Shown here: one piece after another, positions 7,944 to 15,827 of the stretch | Position numbering within the stretch: the first letter of the stretch is position 1 | Layout: every line of letters starts with the position of its first letter | Assembly (NCBI RefSeq): GCF_016863015.1 | Contig: NZ_BOOB01000026.1 | Span: forward strand, 62,001-126,000 | Source of the DNA: Microbispora amethystogenes | Lineage (GTDB): Bacteria; Actinomycetota; Actinomycetes; Streptosporangiales; Streptosporangiaceae | Reading direction: 5' to 3' | Length of the DNA: 64,000 nt | The notes under the pieces: model-generated | Told to the model about the DNA's origin: nothing | Databases searched by the model: none | Seen by the model: only the letters and a program-made list of their open reading frames with translations | Translations under genes and position numbers: made by a program

Positions 7944-8876
7944 TCAGGGGGTGGTGACGGCGGGGCCGTACACGAATTCGGGGTCGATCTGCGCGACCAG
8001 GTCGTCGCCGGTGGCGCGGTTCGCCCATGCGCGGGCGTTGCGGGTGTGGAACTCGGCCGCCTGCCTGCCGAACTTCGCCCAGTCCTTGGGCTGCGTGTCG
8101 AGCCGGTCGAGCATGGTGGCGAGGGCCTGGTGGGCAGTGGGCTCCAGGTCGCCGAGGGTGAACGGCCGGCCCTGCTCCATCGCGCGGACGGCGGGGGAGT
8201 GGCCGAACCAGGTCAGCAGGTCGTCGCCCACGTGCTCGCGGAGGAAGTCGGCGTCGTCCGGAGAGTGGATCTTGTTGCCGACGACGGCCAGCGGGACGTC
8301 GAATCCGGCGGCGTGGTCGCGGTACTGCCGGTAGACGCCGACGCCCTGCCGGGTGGGCTCGGCGACGAGGAAGGTGAGGTCGAACCGGGTGAAGAGCCCG
8401 GAGGCGAAGGAGTCGGCTCCGGCGGTCATGTCCACCACGACGTACTCGCCGGGACCGTCGACCAGATGGTTGAGGTAGAGCTCGACCGCTCCGACCTTGG
8501 AGTGGTAGCAGGCGACCCCGAGGTCGTCCTCGCCGAACGGGCCGGTGACCATGAGCGAGACACCGTCGATGTGGCTGGACGGGAAGAACGGGTCGTCCAG
8601 CTGGACCAGCCGGGAGCCGCGGCCGGGGGGAGTCGTCTTGACCATGGACGCCGTGTCGCGGATGCGGGGGTTGTCGCCCCGCAGGTAGTCCTTGATCTCG
8701 GTCAACATCCCGCCCAGCGGCCGAGGTTGCCCGGTCGCGCCGAGGGCCAGGCCGAGATGCTGGTTGATGTCCGCGTCGATCGCGACGACCGGTCCCCGCC
8801 GTGTCGCGTACCTCGCGAACAGCGACGACAGGGTCGTCTTTCCGCTTCCGCCCTTGCCGACGAACGCCACCCGCAT
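7944..8876 (-). CDS. MinD/CooC-like P-loop ATP-binding protein
   Basis: 310 residues from the ATG at 8876. The N-terminus MRVAFVGKGGSGKTTLSSLF is the deviant Walker A (KGGxGKT) of the ParA/MinD/CooC superfamily. VVAIDADINQHLG carries the switch I Asp, YVVVDMTAGADSF the Walker B, and VVGNKIHS the base-recognition element. CooC-type members are maturation ATPases for nickel enzymes, while MinD types position membrane complexes; there is no C-terminal amphipathic MinD helix here. The partner is likely the SCO5389-like protein encoded next. Two unrelated proteins in one small, widely kept actinobacterial operon suggest a housekeeping or developmental role not known to me. Confidence 0.85.
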   Translation of the reverse strand: MRVAFVGKGGSGKTTLSSLFARYATRRGPVVAIDADINQHLGLALGATGQPRPLGGMLTEIKDYLRGDNPRIRDTASMVKTTPPGRGSRLVQLDDPFFPSSHIDGVSLMVTGPFGEDDLGVACYHSKVGAVELYLNHLVDGPGEYVVVDMTAGADSFASGLFTRFDLTFLVAEPTRQGVGVYRQYRDHAAGFDVPLAVVGNKIHSPDDADFLREHVGDDLLTWFGHSPAVRAMEQGRPFTLGDLEPTAHQALATMLDRLDTQPKDWAKFGRQAAEFHTRNARAWANRATGDDLVAQIDPEFVYGPAVTTP

Positions 8877-8974
8877 GGCGAGCCCCCCAGCTGTATGACC
8901 ATCGGAAAATGAAAACCGTTGTCACTTTCGGTCGTGGCTCATCATGGCACATCCGCGAGGGCGGGGAGAGGGTT

Positions 8975-10525
8975 TCAGCTCGTGGCGGGCGGCTGGAAGA
9001 GCGAGAACACCTTGACCAGGGTGGGCCGCAGGGCGTCCCAGTCGGAGGCCCGGGCGGTCCAGGTCAGCACGCTGGTCGTCGTTCCCGTCGAGATCACCCG
9101 CCGGTACTGGTGATATCCGACCCCCTTGACCAGGTGGTCCCCTTCCGACGCCTTCCGCGGCTTCCAGGTGAACTCCCAGTCGGCGGAGGGTCCGTACGGG
9201 CTGGTCACGGGCTTGAGCCGGAGCTTGCGATAGCTCTTGGCGGTCGGCAGGAAGATGGCCTCGGCCTCGCCGAGCGCCGCGAGGGGATCGGTGCCGCTCT
9301 GCGCGGTCACCTCGACGACGAGTGCCGCCGCGTCGTCGGGGGCGCGCCAGGCGATGGTGTACGGCTGGTCCTCGCGGGTCCAGTCGCGGGGCACACCGGC
9401 CCGCCAGCCGGCGTCCGACCGGTACCACTTCAACTTCAGCCGCGGCGCGGGAGCGGCCGAGCCGGTGACGGGCACGGCGGCCGGCCCCGAGGGAGAAACA
9501 GCGGGAGACACAGGAGCAGACGCAGGGGCAGACGGGGACGCCATGGGCGTTGCGACCGGGGAGGCGGCCCGGCTTTCGGCGCCGGGGCGCAGCACCGCCC
9601 AGCCGCCTACGGCGCAGGCGACCACTACGGCCGCCGCGACGCCCGCGACCAGCCGGGTGCGGCCGAGGCTCCGCCGTACGGGGGGAGCGGGAGCGGGTGG
9701 TTCGGCCTCGGCGAGGAGCCGGTCGGCGGTCTCCGCGTCGATCCGCCGCCTCGGGTCCCGGGCGAGGAGCCCGGTCAGTACGGCGCGAAGCTCCTCGGGG
9801 ACCTCTCCGAGCGGCTGCGACGGCGGCCGGCAGGTGACCGCCAGATGAAGGGTGGCGCCCAGCGACCACAGGTCGGCGGCGATGGTGCGGGGGTCGTCCG
9901 CGGAACGTTCCGGAGCGAGGAAGTCCTCCGGGTCCCGCCGGACAGGAACAGCTGTGGGGGAAGCAGCTGTGGAGGAAGCAGCGGGGGGAACGGCGGCGGG
10001 GTCGCGGCGGGTGGGGGCGAAGGCCGGGTCGGCGGCGAGCACGGAGACGCCGAAGTCGGCGAGCAGCACCCGGCCGTCGTGCCCGACGAGGACGTTGGCC
10101 GGCCGGACGTCGCCGTGCCGTACGCCGGCGGCGTGGGCGTGGGCCAGCGCGGACAGGACCTTCCGGGCGATCGGCGCGGCCTGCGCGGGCGTGAGCGGGC
10201 CGTCGCCCGCGACCATCCCGTCCAGGGAGCGGGAACGGACCAGCTCCATCACGATGTACGGAGTGCCGTCCTCCTCGGCCACGTCGTGGACGGCGGCGAT
10301 GTGCGGGTGACGCAGGGCCTCCGCCTGCCGGGCCTCCCGGGCGATCCTGTGGACGAGCCGCAGCCGCGCGGTCTCGCCCAGGCCGGGGGGCAGCAGCACC
10401 TCCCGGACCGCCACGGGCCGGTCGAGCAGGGTGTCGTGCCCTTCCCAGACGACCCCGGTGCGGCCACGGCCGAGAGCGCGGACCAACCGGTATCGCTTGA
10501 CGATGAGCCGCCCAGCAGCACCCAT
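8975..10525 (-). CDS. Membrane-anchored serine/threonine protein kinase-like protein
   Basis: 516 residues from the ATG at 10525. A kinase domain (residues about 12-270), one membrane helix (about 287-307), a Ser/Pro/Ala linker and an extracellular domain of about 160 residues ending FSLFQPPATS. The glycine loop GRGRTGVV, DFG (157-159) and an APE-like FLAPER are present. Two usually invariant positions differ: the VAVK lysine is arginine (VAVREV, R41), and the catalytic loop reads HGDVRPAN instead of HRDLKPEN, keeping the Asp and Asn. A Pro/Ala-rich insertion (PAAVPPAASS) replaces part of the activation segment. It may be a low-activity kinase or a pseudokinase sensor. The outer domain has no PASTA repeats, so its ligand is unknown. 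Confidence 0.85.
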   Translation of the reverse strand: MGAAGRLIVKRYRLVRALGRGRTGVVWEGHDTLLDRPVAVREVLLPPGLGETARLRLVHRIAREARQAEALRHPHIAAVHDVAEEDGTPYIVMELVRSRSLDGMVAGDGPLTPAQAAPIARKVLSALAHAHAAGVRHGDVRPANVLVGHDGRVLLADFGVSVLAADPAFAPTRRDPAAVPPAASSTAASPTAVPVRRDPEDFLAPERSADDPRTIAADLWSLGATLHLAVTCRPPSQPLGEVPEELRAVLTGLLARDPRRRIDAETADRLLAEAEPPAPAPPVRRSLGRTRLVAGVAAAVVVACAVGGWAVLRPGAESRAASPVATPMASPSAPASAPVSPAVSPSGPAAVPVTGSAAPAPRLKLKWYRSDAGWRAGVPRDWTREDQPYTIAWRAPDDAAALVVEVTAQSGTDPLAALGEAEAIFLPTAKSYRKLRLKPVTSPYGPSADWEFTWKPRKASEGDHLVKGVGYHQYRRVISTGTTTSVLTWTARASDWDALRPTLVKVFSLFQPPATS

Positions 10526-10613
10526 CTCGCCCGCCCTCTACGCCTGGCACGTTTCGCCGTGAAATCACCTTGAATGCGGAGTCTTGCACAACCAACCGGG
10601 CGAATAGCGGTGA

Positions 10614-11006
10614 TTAGAGGGGCGGAAGTGAACCGGCCGCGATGTGGGCGAGGGTGACCTCCGTGAGCGTCGCCTGCTCGTGGTCGCGTAGTGCCGTCCA
10701 GACCTCGGCGAGCGGCCCGGCGACGCCGTGGAAATCCTCGTTGTCCTGCGGCGCTCCCTCGACGATGAGCACGACGTCGGCGAGGGTGATCTCCGTGGCG
10801 GGCCGGGCGAGCCAGTAACCGCCCTCCGGGCCCCGCTGGCTGTGGATGAGACCGGCCCGCCGCATCTGCAACAGGATGTTGTCGAGGAAACGCCGGGGAA
10901 TGCCCTGGGCCGACGCTATCCGCTCGGCCGGGACGGGCCCCGGCGCCGCCGCGGCCAGTTCGGCGGCGGCGCGCAGGGCGTATTGGGTCCTGACGGAGAG
11001 CCGCAT
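10614..11006 (-). CDS. Rrf2-family transcriptional regulator of the sulfate operon
   Basis: 130 residues. Rrf2 winged helix: MRLSVRTQYALRAAAELA, then the recognition region GIPRRFLDNILLQMRRAGLI and the wing SQRGPEGGYWLARP. It contains no cysteine at all, so it cannot hold the Fe-S cluster of IscR/NsrR. It groups functionally with CymR-type Rrf2 proteins, which repress sulfur uptake, in Bacillus via complex formation with CysK. It is the last gene of the sulfate importer operon, starting 3 bases after the ATPase stop. A CymR-like sequence lies at the operon promoter (14633-14657), consistent with autoregulation and sulfur control; that control is inference. Confidence 0.87.
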   Translation of the reverse strand: MRLSVRTQYALRAAAELAAAAPGPVPAERIASAQGIPRRFLDNILLQMRRAGLIHSQRGPEGGYWLARPATEITLADVVLIVEGAPQDNEDFHGVAGPLAEVWTALRDHEQATLTEVTLAHIAAGSLPPL

Positions 11007-11009
11007 CTC

Positions 11010-11975
11010 TCACACGGCACTGAGAACCAGGGACCGGGCCCCGGGGGAGGGCCTGAGGTGCACCGTGTCGCCGGGCTCCAGCGCGAGCCGGTCGGCCTGC
11101 TCACGTGTCACCTGGACCCATGCCTCCTCCGTGCCGATCTTCACCTCCACGCGGACCTCGAAGCCGAGCCGTACGACGCGGGAGACCACGGCGGGGGAGC
11201 CGCCCTCGACCGGGCCGGAGCTGATCTCGATGTCGTGCGGCCGGACCAGGCTGCCCCCGATCTCGGTGACCGGGCCGAGGAAGCGCATCACGAACGGGTT
11301 GGCGGGGTTGTCGTACACCTCGCCCGGGCTGCCGGCCTGCACGACCTCTCCGTTGGCCAGGACCACGATCGTGTCGGCGACCTCGATGGCCTCCTCCTGG
11401 TCGTGGGTGACGAAGACGGTGGTGACGTGCACCTCGTCGTGCAGCCGGCGCAGCCAGGCCCGCAACTCCTTGCGCACCTGCGCGTCGAGCGCGCCGAACG
11501 GCTCGTCGAGCAGCAGCACCTCCGGTTCCACCGCGAGCGCCCGGGCCAGGGCCATGCGCTGGCGCTGGCCGCCGGAGAGCTGCGACGGGTAACGGTCGGC
11601 CAGCTTCTCCAGGTGGACCAGCTCCAGCAGTTCCATGACCCGCTTGCGGATCTCGTCCTTGGGCCGCTTGCGGATCTCCAGGCCGAAGGCCACGTTGCGG
11701 AAGACCGACAGGTGCTTGAAGGCGGCGTAGTGCTGGAACACGAAGCCGACGTTGCGGCGCTGGGGCGACAGGCGGGTGGCGTCGACGCCGGAGATCCGGA
11801 CGGTGCCGGTGTCGGGCCGTTCGAGCCCGGCGATCACCCGCAGCAGCGTCGACTTGCCCCCGCCGCTCGGGCCGAGCAGGGCGGTGAGCGACCCCGACTC
11901 GACGTCCACGGACACGTCGCGCAGGACCGGCGTGGCCCCGAACGACTTGTTGACGTCGCGTACCTCAATTGCCAT
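11010..11975 (-). CDS. cysA: Sulfate/thiosulfate ABC transporter ATP-binding protein CysA
   Basis: 321 residues from the ATG at 11975. Walker [11 protein letters not shown]-loop FVFQHYA, signature LSGGQRQRM, Walker [13 protein letters not shown] and the switch His in VTHDQEEA, followed by a C-terminal TOBE-like regulatory domain. The sequence [15 protein letters not shown] belongs to that domain. It powers import by the two permeases encoded directly upstream. The start overlaps the end of the second permease gene by 11 bases, implying translational coupling. The setting (sulfate-type binding protein plus CysT/CysW) fixes the substrate class as sulfate/thiosulfate rather than molybdate. Confidence 0.92.
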   Translation of the reverse strand: MAIEVRDVNKSFGATPVLRDVSVDVESGSLTALLGPSGGGKSTLLRVIAGLERPDTGTVRISGVDATRLSPQRRNVGFVFQHYAAFKHLSVFRNVAFGLEIRKRPKDEIRKRVMELLELVHLEKLADRYPSQLSGGQRQRMALARALAVEPEVLLLDEPFGALDAQVRKELRAWLRRLHDEVHVTTVFVTHDQEEAIEVADTIVVLANGEVVQAGSPGEVYDNPANPFVMRFLGPVTEIGGSLVRPHDIEISSGPVEGGSPAVVSRVVRLGFEVRVEVKIGTEEAWVQVTREQADRLALEPGDTVHLRPSPGARSLVLSAV

Positions 11976-12762
11976 CGGACAGATCCTTCGGGCGCAGGAG
12001 CTTGGTGAGCAGCAGGGTGACCACGGCGATCAGCGCGAGGGCCGTGGCGGCCGCGAACGCGGCCGGCTGGTCGAAGTTCTGGAACCGCTCCTCGACGAAC
12101 AGCGTGAGCGTCTGGGTCTGGTCCACGAGCCGTCCCGACACCACCGCGACCGCGCCGTACTCGCCGAGCGAGCGGGCCAGGCAGAGCACGACGCCGTAGC
12201 CGAGCGCCCAGCGGATGCCGGGCAGCGTGATGCGGGCGAACGTCTGGAGACGGTTCGCGCCCAGGGTGTGCGCGGCCTGCTCCTGCTCGTCGCCGAGCTC
12301 CTCCAGCACCGGCACGATGGCCCGTACGACCAGGGGCAGCGCGACGAACACCGTGGCCAGCACCATGCCGGGAGTGGAGAAGATCACCTGGACTCCCCAG
12401 CTCTCCAGCAGGCCGCCCACGGGGGAGAAACGGCCGTACACGAGGATGAGCGCGAGCCCGACGACGACCGGCGAGACGGCCATCGGCAGGTCGATGAACG
12501 CCCCGAGCAGCCGTTTGCCGGGGAACTCGTGCCGGACGAGCAGCAGTGCGGCGCCGACCCCGAAGACCGTGTTGGCCACGACCGCCCAGGCGGCGACCGT
12601 GATCGTCACCTTGAAGGCGTGTACGGCAGACGGCGAGGTCAGCGCCTCGACGAACGGGCCGAGCCCGTCTCCGAAGGTCCGCCAGATGATCAGCCCGACC
12701 GGCAGGACCAGCAGGAACAGGATGTAGGCGACGGCGGTCAGGCGCAGGACGTGCTTAGCCAC
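11965..12762 (-). CDS. cysW: Sulfate ABC transporter permease CysW
   Basis: 265 residues from a GTG at 12762, preceded by GGGAG and overlapping the end of cysT by 8 bases. Six membrane segments are visible, starting [17 protein letters not shown]. The cytoplasmic EAA loop reads [23 protein letters not shown], which docks onto CysA. The stretch [20 protein letters not shown] is typical of CysW rather than CysT. It forms the heterodimeric pore with CysT. Confidence 0.91.
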   Translation of the reverse strand: MAKHVLRLTAVAYILFLLVLPVGLIIWRTFGDGLGPFVEALTSPSAVHAFKVTITVAAWAVVANTVFGVGAALLLVRHEFPGKRLLGAFIDLPMAVSPVVVGLALILVYGRFSPVGGLLESWGVQVIFSTPGMVLATVFVALPLVVRAIVPVLEELGDEQEQAAHTLGANRLQTFARITLPGIRWALGYGVVLCLARSLGEYGAVAVVSGRLVDQTQTLTLFVEERFQNFDQPAAFAAATALALIAVVTLLLTKLLRPKDLSDGN

Positions 12763-13576
12763 GGCGGCTCCCCCATCGCTGCAGGACGTCGAGTGCGATC
12801 AGCGCGACCAGGGCCACCACGAGCAGGACCGTCGCGATCGCGGCCGCTCCCGTCATGTTGTCGCCCTCGATCTGGCTGAAGAGGTTCACCGCCGCGACCT
12901 GCGTCTTGAACGGCAGGTTGCCGGAGATCAGCACGGTCGAGCCGAACTCCGCGATCGCCCGGGTGAAGGCGAGCGCGGTGCCCGACAGCATCGCGGGAAG
13001 CAGGTTCGGCAGGATGATCCGGCGGAAGGTCTGGAACGGCCGGGCGCCGAGGGACGCCGCGGCCTGTTCCATCTCCGCGTCCAGTTCCAGCAGGACCGGC
13101 TGCACCGTACGGACGACGAACGGCAGCGTGACGAACATCAGCGCCAGCACGACGCCGGCCCTGCTGTAGGCCAGGTTGATCCCGAGCGGGGACTGCGGGC
13201 CGTACAACGCGAGCAGGACGAGACCGGCCACGATCGTCGGCAGCGCGAACGGCAGGTCGATGATCGTGTCGAGGACCGCCCTGCCCGGGAAGCGGTCGCG
13301 GACCAGCACCCAGGCGATCAGCGTGCCCATGACCAGGTTGACCAGGGCCACCAGGGCGGACGCGCCGATCGTCAGGGTGAGCGCCGACCAGGCGTCGGGG
13401 GTGGTGACCGAGCGCCAGAAGTATCCGGGGCCCTCGTCTGCCGACCGCCAGACCACGGCGGCCAGCGGGATCAGCACGATCAGGCTCAGGTAGAGCACCG
13501 CGGTCCCGAGGCCGGCGGCGGTGCCGCCGGCCAGGCGCCGGGACGGCCGCACTCCCACTGCGGCGTCCACGCTCAT
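12755..13576 (-). CDS. cysT: Sulfate ABC transporter permease CysT
   Basis: 273 residues from the ATG at 13576. Inner-membrane permease with about six helices (GLGTAVLYLSLIVLIPLAAV opens the first). The EAA loop is MEQAASLGARPFQTFRRIILP-like, and the block ALAFTRAIAEFGSTVLISGN is the CysT hallmark. Pairs with CysW; the gene follows the binding-protein gene by 10 bases. Confidence 0.91.
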   Translation of the reverse strand: MSVDAAVGVRPSRRLAGGTAAGLGTAVLYLSLIVLIPLAAVVWRSADEGPGYFWRSVTTPDAWSALTLTIGASALVALVNLVMGTLIAWVLVRDRFPGRAVLDTIIDLPFALPTIVAGLVLLALYGPQSPLGINLAYSRAGVVLALMFVTLPFVVRTVQPVLLELDAEMEQAAASLGARPFQTFRRIILPNLLPAMLSGTALAFTRAIAEFGSTVLISGNLPFKTQVAAVNLFSQIEGDNMTGAAAIATVLLVVALVALIALDVLQRWGSRRG

Positions 13577-13586
13577 TTGACGACTC

Positions 13587-14621
13587 TCACTTCTCGGTGG
13601 CCACGCCGAGCTTGCGCTCGATGTCCGCGACCTTGCCGGTCTTGGAGTCGAAGAACTCGGTGGTGATCTTGTCCCAGCCGCCGAGGTCCTGGATGGTGAA
13701 CAGCTGCGGCGGGGCGGGCCAGTCGAAGCCGGTCACCCCGTCGGCGACCGGGCGGTAGCCGTTCTTCGCGAAGATCGTCTGCGCCTCGACCGAGTAGAGG
13801 TACTTGAGGAAGGCCGCGGCCTCCGCCGGGTGCGCGCTGTTCTTCGTCACGGCCACCGGGTTCTCGATGAGAAGCGTGGCGTCCGGAACCGTGTAGTCGA
13901 GCTCCTGGCCGTTCTGCCGGGCGAAGATCGCCTCGTTCTCGTACGTGAGGATCGCGTCGCCCTTGCCGCCGGTGAAGGTCTGCAGCGACTTGCGGCCGCT
14001 GTCGTCCTGGACCGGCACGTTCTTGAGCAGCGAGTCGAGATAGGTGAGCCCGGCGGCCTGGTCGGCGCCCTTGTCCGACTTCGCGCCGTAGCCCGCGAGC
14101 AGGTTCCAGCGGGCGCCGCCGGAGGTGAAGGGGTTCGGGGTGATGACCTCGACTCCCGGCTTGATCAGGTCGTCCCAGGTCTTGATGCCCTTCGGGTTGC
14201 CCTTGCGGGTGCCGATGACGACGACGGACCTGGTCAGAATCCCCTTGCTGGGCCCGGCGCCCGGGCCGGAGTTCCAGTCCGGCGCGACGATGCCGGCCTT
14301 CACGAGTCGGGTGATGTCGGTCTCCAGGGAGAACTCGACGATGTCCGCCTTGAGGCCGTTGGCCACCGCGCGGCTCTGGTCGCCGGACGCGCCGAACGAC
14401 TGGGTGAAGGTGATGTTCTTGCCCTCGGGCGTCTTCTGGAACGCCGCGATGATGTCCTTGAACGCCGCCTGGGGGGTGGAGTAGGCGACCAGCGCCAACT
14501 GGACCTTGCCGCCGCCCCCGCTGTCGCCCCCGCCGGCGCTGTCGCCTCCCCCGCAGGCGGTGACCAGGGTGGACGTCGCCACGACGGCGGCTGCGATGGC
14601 CCCGAGCCTGCGCACTCTCAT
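13587..14621 (-). CDS. Sulfate-binding lipoprotein of the ABC importer
   Basis: 344 residues from the ATG at 14621, with GAGGG upstream. A lipoprotein signal ends in the lipobox LVTACGGG, so the protein is tethered outside the membrane. The mature part follows the Sbp/CysP periplasmic-binding fold: LALVAYSTPQAAFKDIIAAF at the start, FTQSFGASGDQSRAVANGLKAD with the anion-contacting Ser/Gly, PNPFTSGGARWNLLAGYG, and the ENPVAVTKNSAHPAEAAAFL block near the end. First gene of the sulfate operon; its promoter and a possible regulator site lie directly upstream. Sbp versus CysP (sulfate versus thiosulfate preference) cannot be separated by eye. Confidence 0.92.
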   Translation of the reverse strand: MRVRRLGAIAAAVVATSTLVTACGGGDSAGGGDSGGGGKVQLALVAYSTPQAAFKDIIAAFQKTPEGKNITFTQSFGASGDQSRAVANGLKADIVEFSLETDITRLVKAGIVAPDWNSGPGAGPSKGILTRSVVVIGTRKGNPKGIKTWDDLIKPGVEVITPNPFTSGGARWNLLAGYGAKSDKGADQAAGLTYLDSLLKNVPVQDDSGRKSLQTFTGGKGDAILTYENEAIFARQNGQELDYTVPDATLLIENPVAVTKNSAHPAEAAAFLKYLYSVEAQTIFAKNGYRPVADGVTGFDWPAPPQLFTIQDLGGWDKITTEFFDSKTGKVADIERKLGVATEK

Positions 14622-14632
14622 GCCTTGCCCTC

Positions 14633-14657
14633 TATTCCTACCATGTCAGTCGGTTTA
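14633..14657 (-). promoter_or_regulatory. Candidate Rrf2/CymR-type operator at the sulfate operon
   Basis: Read on the minus strand, it starts TAAACCGACTGAC and ends TAGGAAT. The layout resembles the Bacillus CymR box as I remember it (TAA... then ATxGGAATT), though the spacing is one base shorter and some positions differ. It begins just downstream of the -10, where a bound repressor would block transcription. The regulator candidate is the Rrf2 protein at 10614-11006. Confidence 0.45.
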
Positions 14658-14661
14658 GTCG

Positions 14662-14692
14662 ATATTAAAGACCGTTCCAGAGATTCCGTCAA
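14662..14692 (-). promoter_or_regulatory. Promoter of the sulfate operon
   Basis: On the minus strand TTGACG (14692-14687) is followed after 17 bases by TTTAAT (14669-14664), which overlaps TAATAT (14667-14662). This is the strongest sigma-70-like match in the region and lies 40-70 bases before the ATG at 14621. Confidence 0.6.
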
Positions 14693-14888
14693 CTCCGATG
14701 GGTTTGCTGGGTTTGGGGCTGGAGTGGCGCACGGAGTGACATCTCAGTGACAGGATGGATTCCAGTGATTGCTGTGAAATTTCCGGACAAAGACTGTCGA
14801 GAGGTGCTAGGAACGTTCGGCGGGGGCGGGAGACGACCCCCGCTCAGCTCACCTGTGAAGTTCACCTAGGAAGTACGGAAGGACCCTC

Positions 14889-15794
14889 ATGCACGACCCG
14901 GCCGAGGGCGAGGAGGCCCACGAGCAGACCGGCCCGCTGGTACGGCCGTACATCGCGGGCGAGGCCCGGAACGACGCCGAGGGAGACCGGTTCTGGTCGG
15001 AGGAGCACGACGAGGCGGCCCTCGCCGCGACCCCGGGACAGCAGATTCAGGGGCAGGCACAGGACCGGACACAGGGCGAACAGGCCGATCACGGCGACGT
15101 GCTGGCGGAGGACTGGCGTCCTGATACCGAAAAGCCCGCGACCGTCGTCCTGGAGTCCTCCGGCGACAGCGAGCCCCGGGGCTTCCTGGGGTCGGGCTGG
15201 CGCAGCGCTCCCGATCCCGAGGACGACGAGGTGGACGCCTACGGAGACGAGGAGGACTCGCGGCGCGGCGGCATGCTGCTGCGGGCCGGCCTGATCGGTG
15301 TCGGCCTCGTCGCCGCGATCTGGGCCCTGGCCCTGTGGGTGGGCAGCCCCGCCGAACCGGCGTGCGGTCCGGGCAGTGCGAGTGGCGCGAGCGGCTGCGC
15401 GGCCGGCGCCCCGGCGACGTCCCTGACGCCGACTCCGGAGGCTGTGCCCAGCGACGACTCCGGTGACGACGCCGCGCTCGCCGATCCCGGGACGGGCGAC
15501 GACGACCCCTCGCCCGCCGCGCCGACCCCTGGGACAACCACCCGGGCGCCATCCCGTGACACGTCGGCCCGTACGCAGGACACCGGGCCGCGGGCCGGCG
15601 CGTCTCCGCGTCCGACCCGGTCGCGCGGCCCGGTGCGGTCACAGCCTCCGGTGACGGTGGACGAGCCGTCCGAGGCGCCGACGACCGTCGCACCGACGAA
15701 CGAGCCGACGTCCGAGCCCACCACGGCTCCCGCGCCCGCCCCCACCCAGGAGGCGCCGCGGCGCGGCGGAGGCATACTGGACCTGCTCTTCTAG
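14889..15794 (+). CDS. Single-pass membrane protein with Pro/Thr-rich outer domain, unknown function
   Basis: 301 residues from the ATG at 14889 (GGAAGGA upstream). The first 125 residues are acidic and Gln/Glu/Asp-rich and predicted cytosolic. One hydrophobic helix (LLRAGLIGVGLVAAIWALALW) follows, then about 150 residues of Pro/Thr/Ser/Ala-rich, probably disordered sequence outside, including PTNEPTSEPTTAPAPAPTQE. It ends in a basic-hydrophobic tail, RRGGGILDLLF. Two cysteines flank a short loop just after the helix (ACGPGSASGASGCA). The layout is common among actinobacterial wall-spanning proteins. No enzymatic motif is visible. It is convergent with the LCP gene with 33 bases between stops. 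Confidence 0.8.
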   Translation: MHDPAEGEEAHEQTGPLVRPYIAGEARNDAEGDRFWSEEHDEAALAATPGQQIQGQAQDRTQGEQADHGDVLAEDWRPDTEKPATVVLESSGDSEPRGFLGSGWRSAPDPEDDEVDAYGDEEDSRRGGMLLRAGLIGVGLVAAIWALALWVGSPAEPACGPGSASGASGCAAGAPATSLTPTPEAVPSDDSGDDAALADPGTGDDDPSPAAPTPGTTTRAPSRDTSARTQDTGPRAGASPRPTRSRGPVRSQPPVTVDEPSEAPTTVAPTNEPTSEPTTAPAPAPTQEAPRRGGGILDLLF

Positions 15795-15827
15795 ATCAGG
15801 AGCCGCCAGATCAGGAAGCAGTGCAGC

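Noticed and set aside
14622-14760. SAM or cysteine-type riboswitch before the sulfate operon
   Set aside because: The predicted leader is only about 30-40 bases, too short for a known sulfur riboswitch; promoter and operator explain the conserved-looking bases.
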